A DNA stretch of 64,000 nt from Chitinophagaceae bacterium BSSC1 (lineage in GTDB: Bacteria; Bacteroidota; Bacteroidia; Chitinophagales; Chitinophagaceae), in the NCBI GenBank assembly GCA_002256435.1, contig NKJC01000002.1:163996-227995 (forward strand), given 5' to 3'. This document shows, piece by piece, positions 44,734 to 53,073 of the stretch. Every line of letters starts with the position of its first letter. Position 1 is the stretch's first letter. The notes beneath the pieces are model-generated. The model made no database searches, was not told the DNA's origin, and worked only from the letters and a program-made list of their open reading frames with translations. Made by a program: the position numbers and the translations under genes.

Positions 44734-44843
44734 GGCTTTCTTCAAAAGCCGCAGTAAGGCCTAAGCGAATGCGCAACAAGCTTGCTTGATTGCGCAGTAG
44801 CGAAGGTCTTACACGAGCGAAGCGAGGGCTTTTGAAGAATGCC
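44734..44843. repeat. long imperfect inverted repeat
   Basis: The outer arms (44734-44750 and 44827-44843) pair over 17 positions with one mismatch, including 13 perfect bases TTCTTCAAAAGCC. Inside, GTAAGGCC/GGTCTTAC-type and TGCGCAA/TTGCGCA-type segments also pair in places. The inner words GCGAA, TGCGCA and GCGAAG recur in the neighbouring repeats. Confidence 0.75.
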
Positions 44844-44940
44844 TATTGCAAAACTTAGATTTAAGCTCTTGCAACTGTGGTTGTTTCAGCAAACCTCATA
44901 AAATAAAATCTTCTTCAATTGTAAGACAGCTTTGCGCTAG

Positions 44941-44982
44941 CTCAATGCGTAAGGGAAGTCGGCGAAGTGCAACGCAGCCGAC
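44941..44982. repeat. hairpin repeat unit, variant stem
   Basis: Opens CTCAATGCG like the unit at 45084, then GTCGGC (44958-44963) and GCCGAC (44977-44982) pair around a GAAGTGCAACGCA loop. The GAAGTG and CGCAGCC words are shared with the 39-base units, while the stem differs. Confidence 0.6.
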
Positions 44983-45022
44983 AATCCCAGCGGGATGATT
45001 CTCCAATTTTCCAACCTATTAT

Positions 45023-45061
45023 AATGCGCAGTGATGTTGCGCAGCTAACATCACAAGTAAG
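45023..45061. repeat. 39-base hairpin repeat, copy 1
   Basis: GTGATGTT and AACATCAC pair around a GCGCAGCT loop. Matches copy 2 at 37 of 39 positions. Confidence 0.85.
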
Positions 45062-45085
45062 AACGTTCTCATCTCCCCCTATCTC

Positions 45086-45124
45086 AATGCGAAGTGATGT
45101 TGCGCAGCCAACATCACAAGTAAG
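45086..45124. repeat. 39-base hairpin repeat, copy 2
   Basis: Same unit as copy 1, starting 63 bases later; the differences are one base before the stem and one in the loop. The stem is unchanged. Confidence 0.85.
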
Positions 45125-45163
45125 CACATCTCCCTCTTAGAATTAAATCTCCCCCCCCAAAAG

Positions 45164-45207
45164 AACATGATATTGCTCATGTTATCACCTGAACAATATC
45201 ATTTTTT
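45164..45207 (+). promoter_or_regulatory. overlapping alternative hairpins upstream of the PFOR operon
   Basis: AACATGA/TCATGTT (45164-45170, 45177-45183) and TGATATTG/CAATATCA (45168-45175, 45194-45201) cannot form together because they share bases. The second is followed by TTTTTT (45202-45207), a terminator-like layout. Low GC content makes the function uncertain. Confidence 0.35.
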
Positions 45208-45291
45208 CAGATTTCAGATGGCGCTAGCTTCACATTCTAATAAAATCACAGAACCTAGCCACCTTTTACTAATTCTGAAAAAACAATATAT

Positions 45292-46935
45292 ATGCCCGAA
45301 AACGACATCACCAAACCAGTAGATCTGACCACCCACCACGAAGGAACCGGTGCTTTAAGGTCTCGCCAACCAGTTTATGTTGATTTTATGCCACCTTGTA
45401 ACAGTGCTTGTCCAGCCGGAGAGAATATTCAGGCTTGGATGGCTCATGCACAGTCTGGCAATTATTTTGAAGCCTTTCAAACCATTATGGAAGACAATCC
45501 ATTCCCAGGCATTATGGGTAGGGTTTGTGTGAAGCCATGTGAAACAGGATGCAATAGAAACCATATTGATGATACAGTAAACATTCACGCTGTAGAAAGA
45601 TATATAGGAGACGAAGCCATTAAACAAAACTGGCAGGTTAGGCAAAAAGCACCTGCAACAGGCAAAAGAGTATTAGTAGTTGGTGCTGGCCCAAGTGGCT
45701 TATCTGCTGCCTATCATTTAGCCAAACAAGGACATACCGTAGAAATTCATGAAGCAAGTGGCCATGCTGGAGGTTTACTCTGGGCTGGTATTCCTGAATA
45801 TAGATTACCCAAAGAAGTTTTAGAAGCAGAAATTGCCCGTGTAGTAAGCATGGGTGTTACCATTAAACTCAATACCAAAGTTTATGACTTGGCTGGCGTA
45901 AAAGCTGATGGAAAGTTTGACGCAGTTTATTTGGGTATAGGTGCACAGCTAATTCAAGAAGAAGCTTTTAGCAGGGATAGCTCTGTATACATTAAAGACG
46001 CATTTGGTTTCTTTAATGAAATCAAATCAAATACTTCTCCCTATCTAAACAAAAAAGTAGTAGTGTATGGCGGAGGAAAACTAGCCATGTACCTTTCTAG
46101 AATTATCAAACGCTTTGGTTCTGAAGCAGCAGTTTATTTTCCTGGAGACAAGAAAATGATGCCTGCTTATGATTACGAAACTGACGATGCCATTGCAGAA
46201 GGTGTAGACGTACAATTGTTTAGAAGTATCAGCAAAATAGAAAATAAAAAAATCACTTTAGAAGTAGTTAAAGTAGAAAAAGGAAAAGCTATTGGAACGG
46301 GCGAATTTGAAACCGTAGACGCAGATGTATTAATCATTGCCAATAGACAAGAAGTAGCTTCAGAATTTTTGAAAACTATTACTGGCGTTGGTTTAAACGC
46401 AGATGGTACTATTGTCATTGATGGCCAAAGAATGACAGGCGCAGCAGGCATTTTTGCCGGTGGCGATATGTTACCTGGTGAAAACAGGTCTGCTACTATT
46501 GCCATTGGTCATGGTAAAAAAGCAGCCAGAACCATCAATAGCTTTTTAGAAAACCAACAATTTGCCAAAGGCGATAAGCACCCAACTGCAGGATTTAGAA
46601 AACTGCATATGTGGTATAAAACCGATGCTCCTCAAAAAGCACAAGAGAAATTGGCGCCAGAAATTGCCGTTAAAAACTTTGACGAAATCAATGCTGGTTT
46701 GTCAGAAGCAGAAGCAAGATTTGAAGCACAACGTTGCTTGAGCTGTGGCAACTGTTTTGAATGTGATGGTTGTTTTGGTGCATGTCCAGAAAATGCCATT
46801 ATTAAATTGGGCAAGGGCAATAGATATAAGTTCAACATGGACGCTTGCACAGGTTGTGCCGTTTGTTATGAACAATGTCCCTGCCATGCTATAGAAATGA
46901 TTCCTGAACCCATAAATGCAACTACTAATGCCTAA
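45292..46935 (+). CDS. GltD-like NAD(P)-binding flavoprotein with ferredoxin domain
   Basis: 547 residues. N-terminal Fe-S domain with Cys36, Cys40, Cys79, Cys83 and Cys87 (CNSAC, GRVCVKPCETGC), as in the glutamate synthase small subunit; FAD fold VLVVGAGPSGLSAAYHLAKQG near 125; NAD(P) fold KKVVVYGGGKLAMYLSRI near 257; and a C-terminal 2[4Fe-4S] ferredoxin (CLSCGNCFECDGCFGAC near 482-498, CTGCAVCYEQCPCHAI near 522). Overlaps or abuts the PFOR gene. No glutamate synthase large subunit is present, so it probably moves electrons between NAD(P)H and PFOR ferredoxin-type clusters rather than making glutamate. Confidence 0.85.
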   Translation: MPENDITKPVDLTTHHEGTGALRSRQPVYVDFMPPCNSACPAGENIQAWMAHAQSGNYFEAFQTIMEDNPFPGIMGRVCVKPCETGCNRNHIDDTVNIHAVERYIGDEAIKQNWQVRQKAPATGKRVLVVGAGPSGLSAAYHLAKQGHTVEIHEASGHAGGLLWAGIPEYRLPKEVLEAEIARVVSMGVTIKLNTKVYDLAGVKADGKFDAVYLGIGAQLIQEEAFSRDSSVYIKDAFGFFNEIKSNTSPYLNKKVVVYGGGKLAMYLSRIIKRFGSEAAVYFPGDKKMMPAYDYETDDAIAEGVDVQLFRSISKIENKKITLEVVKVEKGKAIGTGEFETVDADVLIIANRQEVASEFLKTITGVGLNADGTIVIDGQRMTGAAGIFAGGDMLPGENRSATIAIGHGKKAARTINSFLENQQFAKGDKHPTAGFRKLHMWYKTDAPQKAQEKLAPEIAVKNFDEINAGLSEAEARFEAQRCLSCGNCFECDGCFGACPENAIIKLGKGNRYKFNMDACTGCAVCYEQCPCHAIEMIPEPINATTNA

Positions 46936-49900
46936 TAAAAATATGATATCCACCATTGATGGTAATGAAGCAGCAGCCTATGTTGCCTATCGTGTCAACG
47001 AGGTATGCGCCATCTATCCCATTACCCCCTCTTCTACCATGGCTGAATTGGCAGATGAATGGGCTTCTAAGGGAACTAAAAATATCTGGGGAGGGATTCC
47101 TGATATTATGGAAATGCAAAGTGAAGCTGGTGCCGTTGGTACTGTTCACGGAGCCTTACAAACAGGCTCTTTAACCACCACATTTACTGCTTCACAAGGT
47201 TTGATGTTGATGTTACCCAATATGTACAAGATTGCTGGGGAATTAACTTCTACCGTATTCCATGTTGCGGCGCGTTCTTTGGCTGCACAGGGTCTATCAA
47301 TTTTTGGAGACCACCAAGACGTGATGGCTGCCAGAACTACTGGCTTTGCCTTATTAAGTTCTGCTAGTGTGCAAGAAGCGCATGACTTTGCCCTGATTGC
47401 ACAAAATGCCACCCTAAAATCAAGGATTCCTTTTGTGCACTTTTTTGATGGTTTTAGAACTTCACATGAAGTAAATAAATTGGAGTTATTAACCGATGAT
47501 CAAATTAGATCAATGATTCCTGATGATCTTGTTATTGCTCATAGAAATAGAGGATTGAATCCAGATCATCCATTTATCAGAGGTACTGCTCAAAACCCTG
47601 ATGTTTATTTCCAAGGTAGAGAAACAGTGAATACTTTCTATAACAACCTTCCTCAAATTGTGGAAGACAGTATGCGCGAGTTTGAACAGATAACTGGAAG
47701 AAGGTATGAACTCTTCCAATACAGTGGCGCACCAGATGCAGACAGGGTTATCATTGTCATGGGATCAGGTGGCGAAACCGTTTCTGAAACCATGATGGCG
47801 CTTAATGCTGCTGGAGAAAAAACAGGTGTGATCCAAGTTCGTTTGTATAGAACTTTCTCTTTGGAACATTTGGTAAAAGCACTTCCAAAAACGGTAAAAA
47901 CCATTGCCATTTTAGATAGAACCAAAGAATCTGGTTCTTCAGGAGAACCCATGTACCAAGACGTTCTATCTACATTGGTGGAAGCCTTACAACAAGGTAA
48001 AATCAATCATTTACCCAAATTAATTGGTGGCCGTTATGGTCTTTCTTCTAAAGAGTTCACCCCTGCCATGGTAAAAGCCGTGTATGATGAGCTCAAAAAA
48101 GACAATCCTAAGAATGGCTTCACAGTAGGCATCAATGATGACGTAACCCATTTGAGTTTGAGTTATGATCCCAATTATAAATTGGATGAATCAGAGTGGA
48201 GACAAGGTCTGTTCTTTGGTCTAGGTGCTGATGGTACCGTTGGTGCCAACAAGAATACCATTAAGATTATTGGAGAGAATACTGATTTATATGGTCAAGG
48301 TTATTTTGTATATGACTCTAAAAAATCAGGCGCCAGAACCGTATCGCATTTGCGCTTTGGACCAAAACCCATTAGAGCACCATATTTGATTTCTAAGGCA
48401 GATTTTATTGCCTGTCACCAATTCAACTTTACAGAAAAAGTAGAAATGCTGGCTTTTGCAAGTGAAGGAGCTACATTCTTATTGAATAGCCCATATAGCA
48501 AAGAAGAGGTTTGGGATAAATTAACTGGACAGGTTCAAAAACAAATCATTGACAAGAAAATTAAATTCTATGTCATTGATGCAACTACTGTTGCACGTGA
48601 TACAGGTATGAGGGGTAGGATTAATACCATCATGCAAACCTGTTATTTTGCACTTTCTGGGGTATTACCAAGAGAAGCTGCTATTAAACAAATTAAAAAA
48701 GCTATTGAAAAAACTTATTTCAAAAAAGGCCATAAAGTAATTGATCAAAACTTCTTAGCAGTAGACGCCACATTGGCCAATATGTTTGAAGTACAGTATC
48801 CAGGCAGTGTTTCTGCAGCAGATATGAAACTACAAACCGTATCAGATAAAGCTCCTGATTTTGTCAAAAATGTAACGGCTGTAATGATGGCTGACCATGG
48901 TGACCAATTACCGGTTAGCATGATGCCGATTGATGGAACTTATCCAAGCGGAACTACTCAGTGGGAAAAACGAAATGTATCTGACAGGGTGGCCATCTGG
49001 GAACCGGATCAGTGTATTCAGTGTGGTAACTGTGCCTATGTTTGTCCGCACAGTGTAATCCGTGCAAAATTCTACCACAAAGACAATTTAAAAGGTGTAC
49101 AAGACGGATTCAAACACGCTCCTATTAATGCTCGTGGATTTCCTGAAACCCAATACACCCTACAAGTTTACTTAGAAGATTGTACCGGTTGTAACCTTTG
49201 CGTAGAAGCTTGTCCAGTAACACATGCCACAGACAATAGCAAAAAAGCTATTAATCTGGGAGACAAAGAACCCATTTTAGAATTAGAACAAAAGAACATA
49301 GAAACATTTGAGAATATTACTTGGAACGATCGTTCAAAAATTGACTTCTCAACTGTTCATGGTGCACAATTCTTAGAACCATTGTTTGAATTCTCTGGTG
49401 CATGTGCTGGTTGTGGTGAAACGCCTTATTTGAAACTCTTGTCTCAGCTCTTTGGTAATCGTTTATTAATTGCCAATGCTACAGGTTGTTCTTCAATCTA
49501 TGGCGGTAACCTACCAACAACACCTTGGACTGTGAACAAAGAAGGCAGAGGACCAGCTTGGTCAAACTCTCTCTTTGAAGACAATGCAGAATTTGGATTG
49601 GGTATGCGTATTACCGCAGACAATCAACTAGTCATTGCCAAACAATTGCTAGAAGAATTAAAACCAGAATTGGGCGAAGCATTTGTCAATGAAATTGTCA
49701 GCGCCAAACAAGTGCATGAATCTGAATTGGTTTTGCAACAATTAAGGGTACAATTATTAAAAGAAAAACTAGCCAGCATTTCTCTATCTGCTGCTAAACA
49801 TTTACTCTCTGTTTGTGATCAATTGGTACGCAGAAGCGTTTGGTTGGTTGGTGGAGATGGATGGGCATATGATATTGGCTATGGTGGTTTAGACCATGCA

Positions 49901-50500
49901 TTGGCAAGTGGTAGGAATGTGAAAATTCTGGTAATGGATACAGAAGTTTATTCTAACACAGGTGGGCAGTCTTCTAAATCAACACCTACAGCCGCAACAG
50001 CCAAATTTGCTGCAGCGGGTAAAACAGGTGGTAAGAAAGACTTGGCCATGCAAGCCATTTCTTATGGCAATGTATATGTGGCAAGGATTGCATTTGGTGC
50101 CAACCCACAACAAACATTACTTGCTATGAGAGAAGCAGAAGCTTATGATGGACCAGCATTGATTCTAGCTTATAGCCATTGTATTGCTCATGGATATGAT
50201 CTGAAAGATGGTTTAAGCCAACAAAACAATGCCGTTGCAAGTGGTCACTGGCCATTACTAAGATACAATCCAGTATTACGCATCAAGAATCAAAATCCAT
50301 TTGTGCTTGATTCTGCTAGACCTACTATGAGTTTGAGGGATTATGCTTACAATGAGCTCCGTTACAAAGTACTTACTGTAACCAATCCTGAAGAAGCAGA
50401 AAGGTTGATGGTACACGCACAAGACCTAGTGAATTTAAAATGGAAAACATACGAAGAAATGGCAACCAAAAAAGCCAGTGACTTTGTTCCCATTGGTTAA
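46928..50500 (+). CDS. nifJ: pyruvate:ferredoxin (flavodoxin) oxidoreductase
   Basis: About 1190 residues, single-chain PFOR oxidising pyruvate with CoA to acetyl-CoA, CO2 and reduced ferredoxin. Order: pyruvate domain I (CAIYPITPSSTMAELADEW), domain II, gamma domain (FGLGADGTVGANKNT), EKR region (YPSGTTQWEKRN), two [4Fe-4S] motifs (CIQCGNCAYVCP near 696, CTGCNLCVEACP near 752) and the TPP domain with CAGCGETPYLK and GGDGWAYDIGYGGLDHALASGRNV. The start is ambiguous: ATG at 46916, 46928 or 46943; the first two overlap the preceding gene. The flavoprotein gene upstream is its likely electron partner. A terminator-like stem-loop follows. Confidence 0.93.
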   Translation: MPNKNMISTIDGNEAAAYVAYRVNEVCAIYPITPSSTMAELADEWASKGTKNIWGGIPDIMEMQSEAGAVGTVHGALQTGSLTTTFTASQGLMLMLPNMYKIAGELTSTVFHVAARSLAAQGLSIFGDHQDVMAARTTGFALLSSASVQEAHDFALIAQNATLKSRIPFVHFFDGFRTSHEVNKLELLTDDQIRSMIPDDLVIAHRNRGLNPDHPFIRGTAQNPDVYFQGRETVNTFYNNLPQIVEDSMREFEQITGRRYELFQYSGAPDADRVIIVMGSGGETVSETMMALNAAGEKTGVIQVRLYRTFSLEHLVKALPKTVKTIAILDRTKESGSSGEPMYQDVLSTLVEALQQGKINHLPKLIGGRYGLSSKEFTPAMVKAVYDELKKDNPKNGFTVGINDDVTHLSLSYDPNYKLDESEWRQGLFFGLGADGTVGANKNTIKIIGENTDLYGQGYFVYDSKKSGARTVSHLRFGPKPIRAPYLISKADFIACHQFNFTEKVEMLAFASEGATFLLNSPYSKEEVWDKLTGQVQKQIIDKKIKFYVIDATTVARDTGMRGRINTIMQTCYFALSGVLPREAAIKQIKKAIEKTYFKKGHKVIDQNFLAVDATLANMFEVQYPGSVSAADMKLQTVSDKAPDFVKNVTAVMMADHGDQLPVSMMPIDGTYPSGTTQWEKRNVSDRVAIWEPDQCIQCGNCAYVCPHSVIRAKFYHKDNLKGVQDGFKHAPINARGFPETQYTLQVYLEDCTGCNLCVEACPVTHATDNSKKAINLGDKEPILELEQKNIETFENITWNDRSKIDFSTVHGAQFLEPLFEFSGACAGCGETPYLKLLSQLFGNRLLIANATGCSSIYGGNLPTTPWTVNKEGRGPAWSNSLFEDNAEFGLGMRITADNQLVIAKQLLEELKPELGEAFVNEIVSAKQVHESELVLQQLRVQLLKEKLASISLSAAKHLLSVCDQLVRRSVWLVGGDGWAYDIGYGGLDHALASGRNVKILVMDTEVYSNTGGQSSKSTPTAATAKFAAAGKTGGKKDLAMQAISYGNVYVARIAFGANPQQTLLAMREAEAYDGPALILAYSHCIAHGYDLKDGLSQQNNAVASGHWPLLRYNPVLRIKNQNPFVLDSARPTMSLRDYAYNELRYKVLTVTNPEEAERLMVHAQDLVNLKWKTYEEMATKKASDFVPIG

Positions 50501-50521
50501 GAGATAGGCTATATGAAAAGG

Positions 50522-50555
50522 ATGCCACTTCAAGCAATTGGGGTGGCATTTTTAT
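50522..50555 (+). terminator. probable terminator of nifJ
   Basis: 7-bp stem ATGCCAC/GTGGCAT (50522-50528 with 50543-50549), 14-base loop and TTTTTATTT. It runs into the 3' end of the convergent cytochrome gene by a few bases. Confidence 0.65.
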
Positions 50556-51556
50556 TTACTATTGGTTTTGTTTTTCCAATAAGTTTGAATGGGTGCAAAG
50601 GGGCCCAATTGATGCATAGACTGAGGAAAACTATCGGCATAAGGCCCATAAGGATAATCAAAAGGCTTTGTAGCAAGACTGGGCCAGTCTTTTGAAAGAT
50701 CCTTGTTTGGTCTGGCTTGGGTATTTATATAGGCCGCTAGATCCCAAGCCTCTTGATTGGTTAAAAAAGGTTGCTGGTAATTAATGCCATTGGGCATATT
50801 GTTCTTAATAAAGCCAGCCAATTTTGATAATTGATTTATTCCTGCTCCGTGGTTATAACTGCTTTTACCCCATAATGGAGGATTTAAAAAGTAATTCCCA
50901 TTTTCACTACTGTCCCTCATTCCTTCCCCATTATTGCCATGACATTTACTACAATTTGTATTATAAAGTGCTTTTCCAATGTCAGGATTAGCCGCCCTGT
51001 TTAAAAATGCCAAATTGTTAATTCCAGATCCTTTTGCAATGGTACCCTTTGGAATATCGGCCCCAAGCCAAAGAATATAACTTGCAAAAGCCTGCATTTC
51101 AGATGAATTGCTGTCTAGACCATGCCCATTGAGACTTCGCTCTAAGCAGTCATTAATTCTTTTATAAATAGATTCAAACGTTCCAGACCTAGCTCTAAAT
51201 TTGGGATAATTTGCTGCAACAGAACCATAATTTAAACCCCAGGCTTTGGCACCTGCTTGCAAATGACAGTTCTGACAATTCATGCCATTTGTAATCCTTT
51301 TTACTTGTCCATTGGGACCTAAGTATTTTGAAGTATGAGCAATCAATTCATAGCCATATCGAATGAGTGCACTATGAGAACTGGTATCATTGGGAAGTAG
51401 ATCAGGTGTTTTACCTGACCAAAGACTATCTTTTGAAAGAACCCCAATATTAGTCTGACTAGTTTTAATGAAACCCTTTTTCAGGATAGTCATCACAAAA
51501 AGCAATGCTAGAACTATCATAAAAAATAGTCTACCGTATTTTCTGATATCATTCAT
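50552..51556 (-). CDS. TsdA-like dihaem cytochrome c (thiosulfate dehydrogenase family)
   Basis: 334 residues with an N-terminal membrane helix (FFMIVLALLFVMTI) acting as anchor or signal, then two haem sites: CQNCH at 94-98 and CSKCH at 202-206. Between them lies RARSGTFESIYKRINDCLERSLNGHGL with Cys137, which matches the position of the axial cysteine ligand of TsdA haem 1. The GAGINQLSKLAGFIKNNMP stretch resembles the second-haem segment. TsdA oxidises thiosulfate to tetrathionate (or the reverse). The DsrE-like gene upstream overlaps it by one base (TAATG), linking it to sulfur metabolism. Substrate is inferred from family. Confidence 0.82.
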   Translation of the reverse strand: MNDIRKYGRLFFMIVLALLFVMTILKKGFIKTSQTNIGVLSKDSLWSGKTPDLLPNDTSSHSALIRYGYELIAHTSKYLGPNGQVKRITNGMNCQNCHLQAGAKAWGLNYGSVAANYPKFRARSGTFESIYKRINDCLERSLNGHGLDSNSSEMQAFASYILWLGADIPKGTIAKGSGINNLAFLNRAANPDIGKALYNTNCSKCHGNNGEGMRDSSENGNYFLNPPLWGKSSYNHGAGINQLSKLAGFIKNNMPNGINYQQPFLTNQEAWDLAAYINTQARPNKDLSKDWPSLATKPFDYPYGPYADSFPQSMHQLGPFAPIQTYWKNKTNSK

Positions 51557-51993
51557 TAATTAACCCCTGATTTCAGATAACTCCACCCATCTTCTTGTTT
51601 AAGCACCAGTTCACCAACTCCAGATGGAACCGTAATGGCTTGGGTTAGTAGTTGAGACTTTTCAATATGGTGTTTGCGCATGGAGTTTTCACAAGCTGCA
51701 AACACAACTCCTTCCTTAGACATGGCAATAATGTCATTAGCTAAATGTGTTTTATCCTTCACTAAAAAGTCTAGTGCCTTGCCATGAACTACTAATTCAA
51801 CCTGCAGATTTGCAGGCCAGATTTTTTGTAAGTTGCGAATATTCCCAATGGTAGCAGACCATGCGGTTGTATCTGCCGTATTCATTTGCACCACTACTTT
51901 ATGAATTTTGCGATTACTGTCTTGGGCAATTGCTTGATGAAAACAAAGGCTTAATAGCAGTACAAAAAATGGAATTAGTTTATTGTTGCGCAT
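51556..51993 (-). CDS. secreted DsrE-family protein
   Basis: 145 residues with a signal peptide (to about residue 23, AIAQ). DsrE/F-like alpha-beta fold: KIHKVVVQMNTADTTAW, LQVELVVHGKALDFLV, and Cys101 in FAACENSMRKHHI, the position of the conserved cysteine in sulfur carriers. The stop codon shares a base with the start of the TsdA-like gene, so the two are translationally coupled. A periplasmic sulfur-handling partner of the cytochrome is the natural reading; many DsrE-like periplasmic proteins of Bacteroidota have no known role. Confidence 0.8.
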   Translation of the reverse strand: MRNNKLIPFFVLLLSLCFHQAIAQDSNRKIHKVVVQMNTADTTAWSATIGNIRNLQKIWPANLQVELVVHGKALDFLVKDKTHLANDIIAMSKEGVVFAACENSMRKHHIEKSQLLTQAITVPSGVGELVLKQEDGWSYLKSGVN

Positions 51994-52035
51994 GATTTTA
52001 TGAATTTACCTAAAACTACTAGTTTTTTGTGGACC

Positions 52036-53019
52036 TTAATATTTATCTACAAACTGATTAAAAGTATCATTGTACCTATCTCCTATATTTGGATAAGTTT
52101 GAATCAAGGTTTCTATTTGTTCAAAGTCATCTGCAGATAATTGAACCTCAACAGCACCTGCATTTTCCTCCAAATATTTGGGTCTTTTGGTTCCTGGTAT
52201 TGGAATGATACTTGGTGATTTTGACAATACCCAGGCAATGGCCAATTGTGCAGGACTGCATTGTTTGGCTTTTGCAATTTTAGCAAACCCTTCTGCTAAT
52301 TGTTGGTTATTCTGAGCATTGGCAGCTTGATACCTTGGCAACTTTCTTCTAAAGTCATTTTCTGATAACTGATTGGGGTCTATTGTACTAGTCATCAATC
52401 CCCTTGATAGTGGACTAAATGCCACTAAACTAATTCGCAAGTTTTCACATAATGGCAGAACTTCTGGTTCAATTTCCCTACTTAGAATGGAATACTCGCT
52501 TTGAATAGCAGCTATTGGATGAACAGCTACTGCCCTTTTGATGGAATTGGCAGAAGCTTCAGACAATCCCAAGTATCTAACTTTGCCTTCTTTTACCAAA
52601 TCTGCCATAGCGCCAACCATCTCTTCAACTGGAATGGTTTGGTCTACTCTATGTGCATAATAAAGATCAATCACATCTGTTTGAAGTCTTTTTAAACTTG
52701 CTTCCACCGCTTTTTTCATATAGGCTGGAGATCCATCAAAACAGAGTTTACCAGCAGCATTATTATGGAATCCAAACTTAGTAGCTATAAATACTTTTTG
52801 CCTATTGGGCTTTAAGACCTTTGCTATCAATGCTTCATTTCTTCCTGCAGCATACATATCTGCCGTATCCCAAAAATTAATCCCCAAATCAATAGACTTT
52901 TCCAATGTAGCAATTGATGCAGCATCATCCGGTAAGCCATAAGCATGATTCATTCCCATACAACCAAGGCCAATGGCTGATAACTGAATCCCTGTATATC
53001 CTAAGATCCTATATTCCAT
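52036..53019 (-). CDS. aldo/keto reductase
   Basis: 327-residue TIM-barrel NADPH-dependent reductase of the YhdN/AKR11-13-like group. Catalytic pattern visible: Asp and Tyr in FWDTADMYAAGRNE, Lys in IATKFGF and His in YYAHRVD. C-terminal cofactor segment SIIPIPGTKRPKYLEENAGAVEV. Broad aldehyde and ketone reduction; substrate unknown. Upstream of the DsrE-TsdA pair by 42 bases on the same strand, so it may share their transcript. Confidence 0.93.
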   Translation of the reverse strand: MEYRILGYTGIQLSAIGLGCMGMNHAYGLPDDAASIATLEKSIDLGINFWDTADMYAAGRNEALIAKVLKPNRQKVFIATKFGFHNNAAGKLCFDGSPAYMKKAVEASLKRLQTDVIDLYYAHRVDQTIPVEEMVGAMADLVKEGKVRYLGLSEASANSIKRAVAVHPIAAIQSEYSILSREIEPEVLPLCENLRISLVAFSPLSRGLMTSTIDPNQLSENDFRRKLPRYQAANAQNNQQLAEGFAKIAKAKQCSPAQLAIAWVLSKSPSIIPIPGTKRPKYLEENAGAVEVQLSADDFEQIETLIQTYPNIGDRYNDTFNQFVDKY

Positions 53020-53073
53020 ATTGGTATTTAAAAGGAAATTAATAAAACTCTTATTAAATTGAAGAAAATTAAC

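Larger units (their letters stand above)
44700..45291. other. 592-base region without a gene, rich in palindromic repeats
   Basis: No protein gene is supported. The only small frames translate the repeats themselves. The region contains a long imperfect hairpin (44734-44843), a smaller stem-loop (44958-44982), a pair of 39-base repeats (45023-45061, 45086-45124), an eight-C run (45151-45158) and overlapping hairpins just before the PFOR-partner gene (45164-45207). It separates tRNA-Lys from the PFOR operon. Confidence 0.8.

Noticed and set aside
44588..44779. 63-codon minus-strand frame
   Set aside because: It covers the tRNA-Lys gene and its terminator in antisense.
45023..45124. Possible CRISPR array
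   Set aside because: Only two full repeat units, each with an internal palindrome; no regular spacer series and no cas gene.
44942..45127. 61-codon minus-strand frame with repeated CDVxCATSLRI peptide
   Set aside because: The peptide repeat is only the translation of the 39-base DNA repeats; no ribosome binding site or homologous family is evident.
50513..50695. Small plus-strand frame with a hydrophobic start
   Set aside because: It runs through the nifJ terminator and the antisense 3' end of the cytochrome gene.
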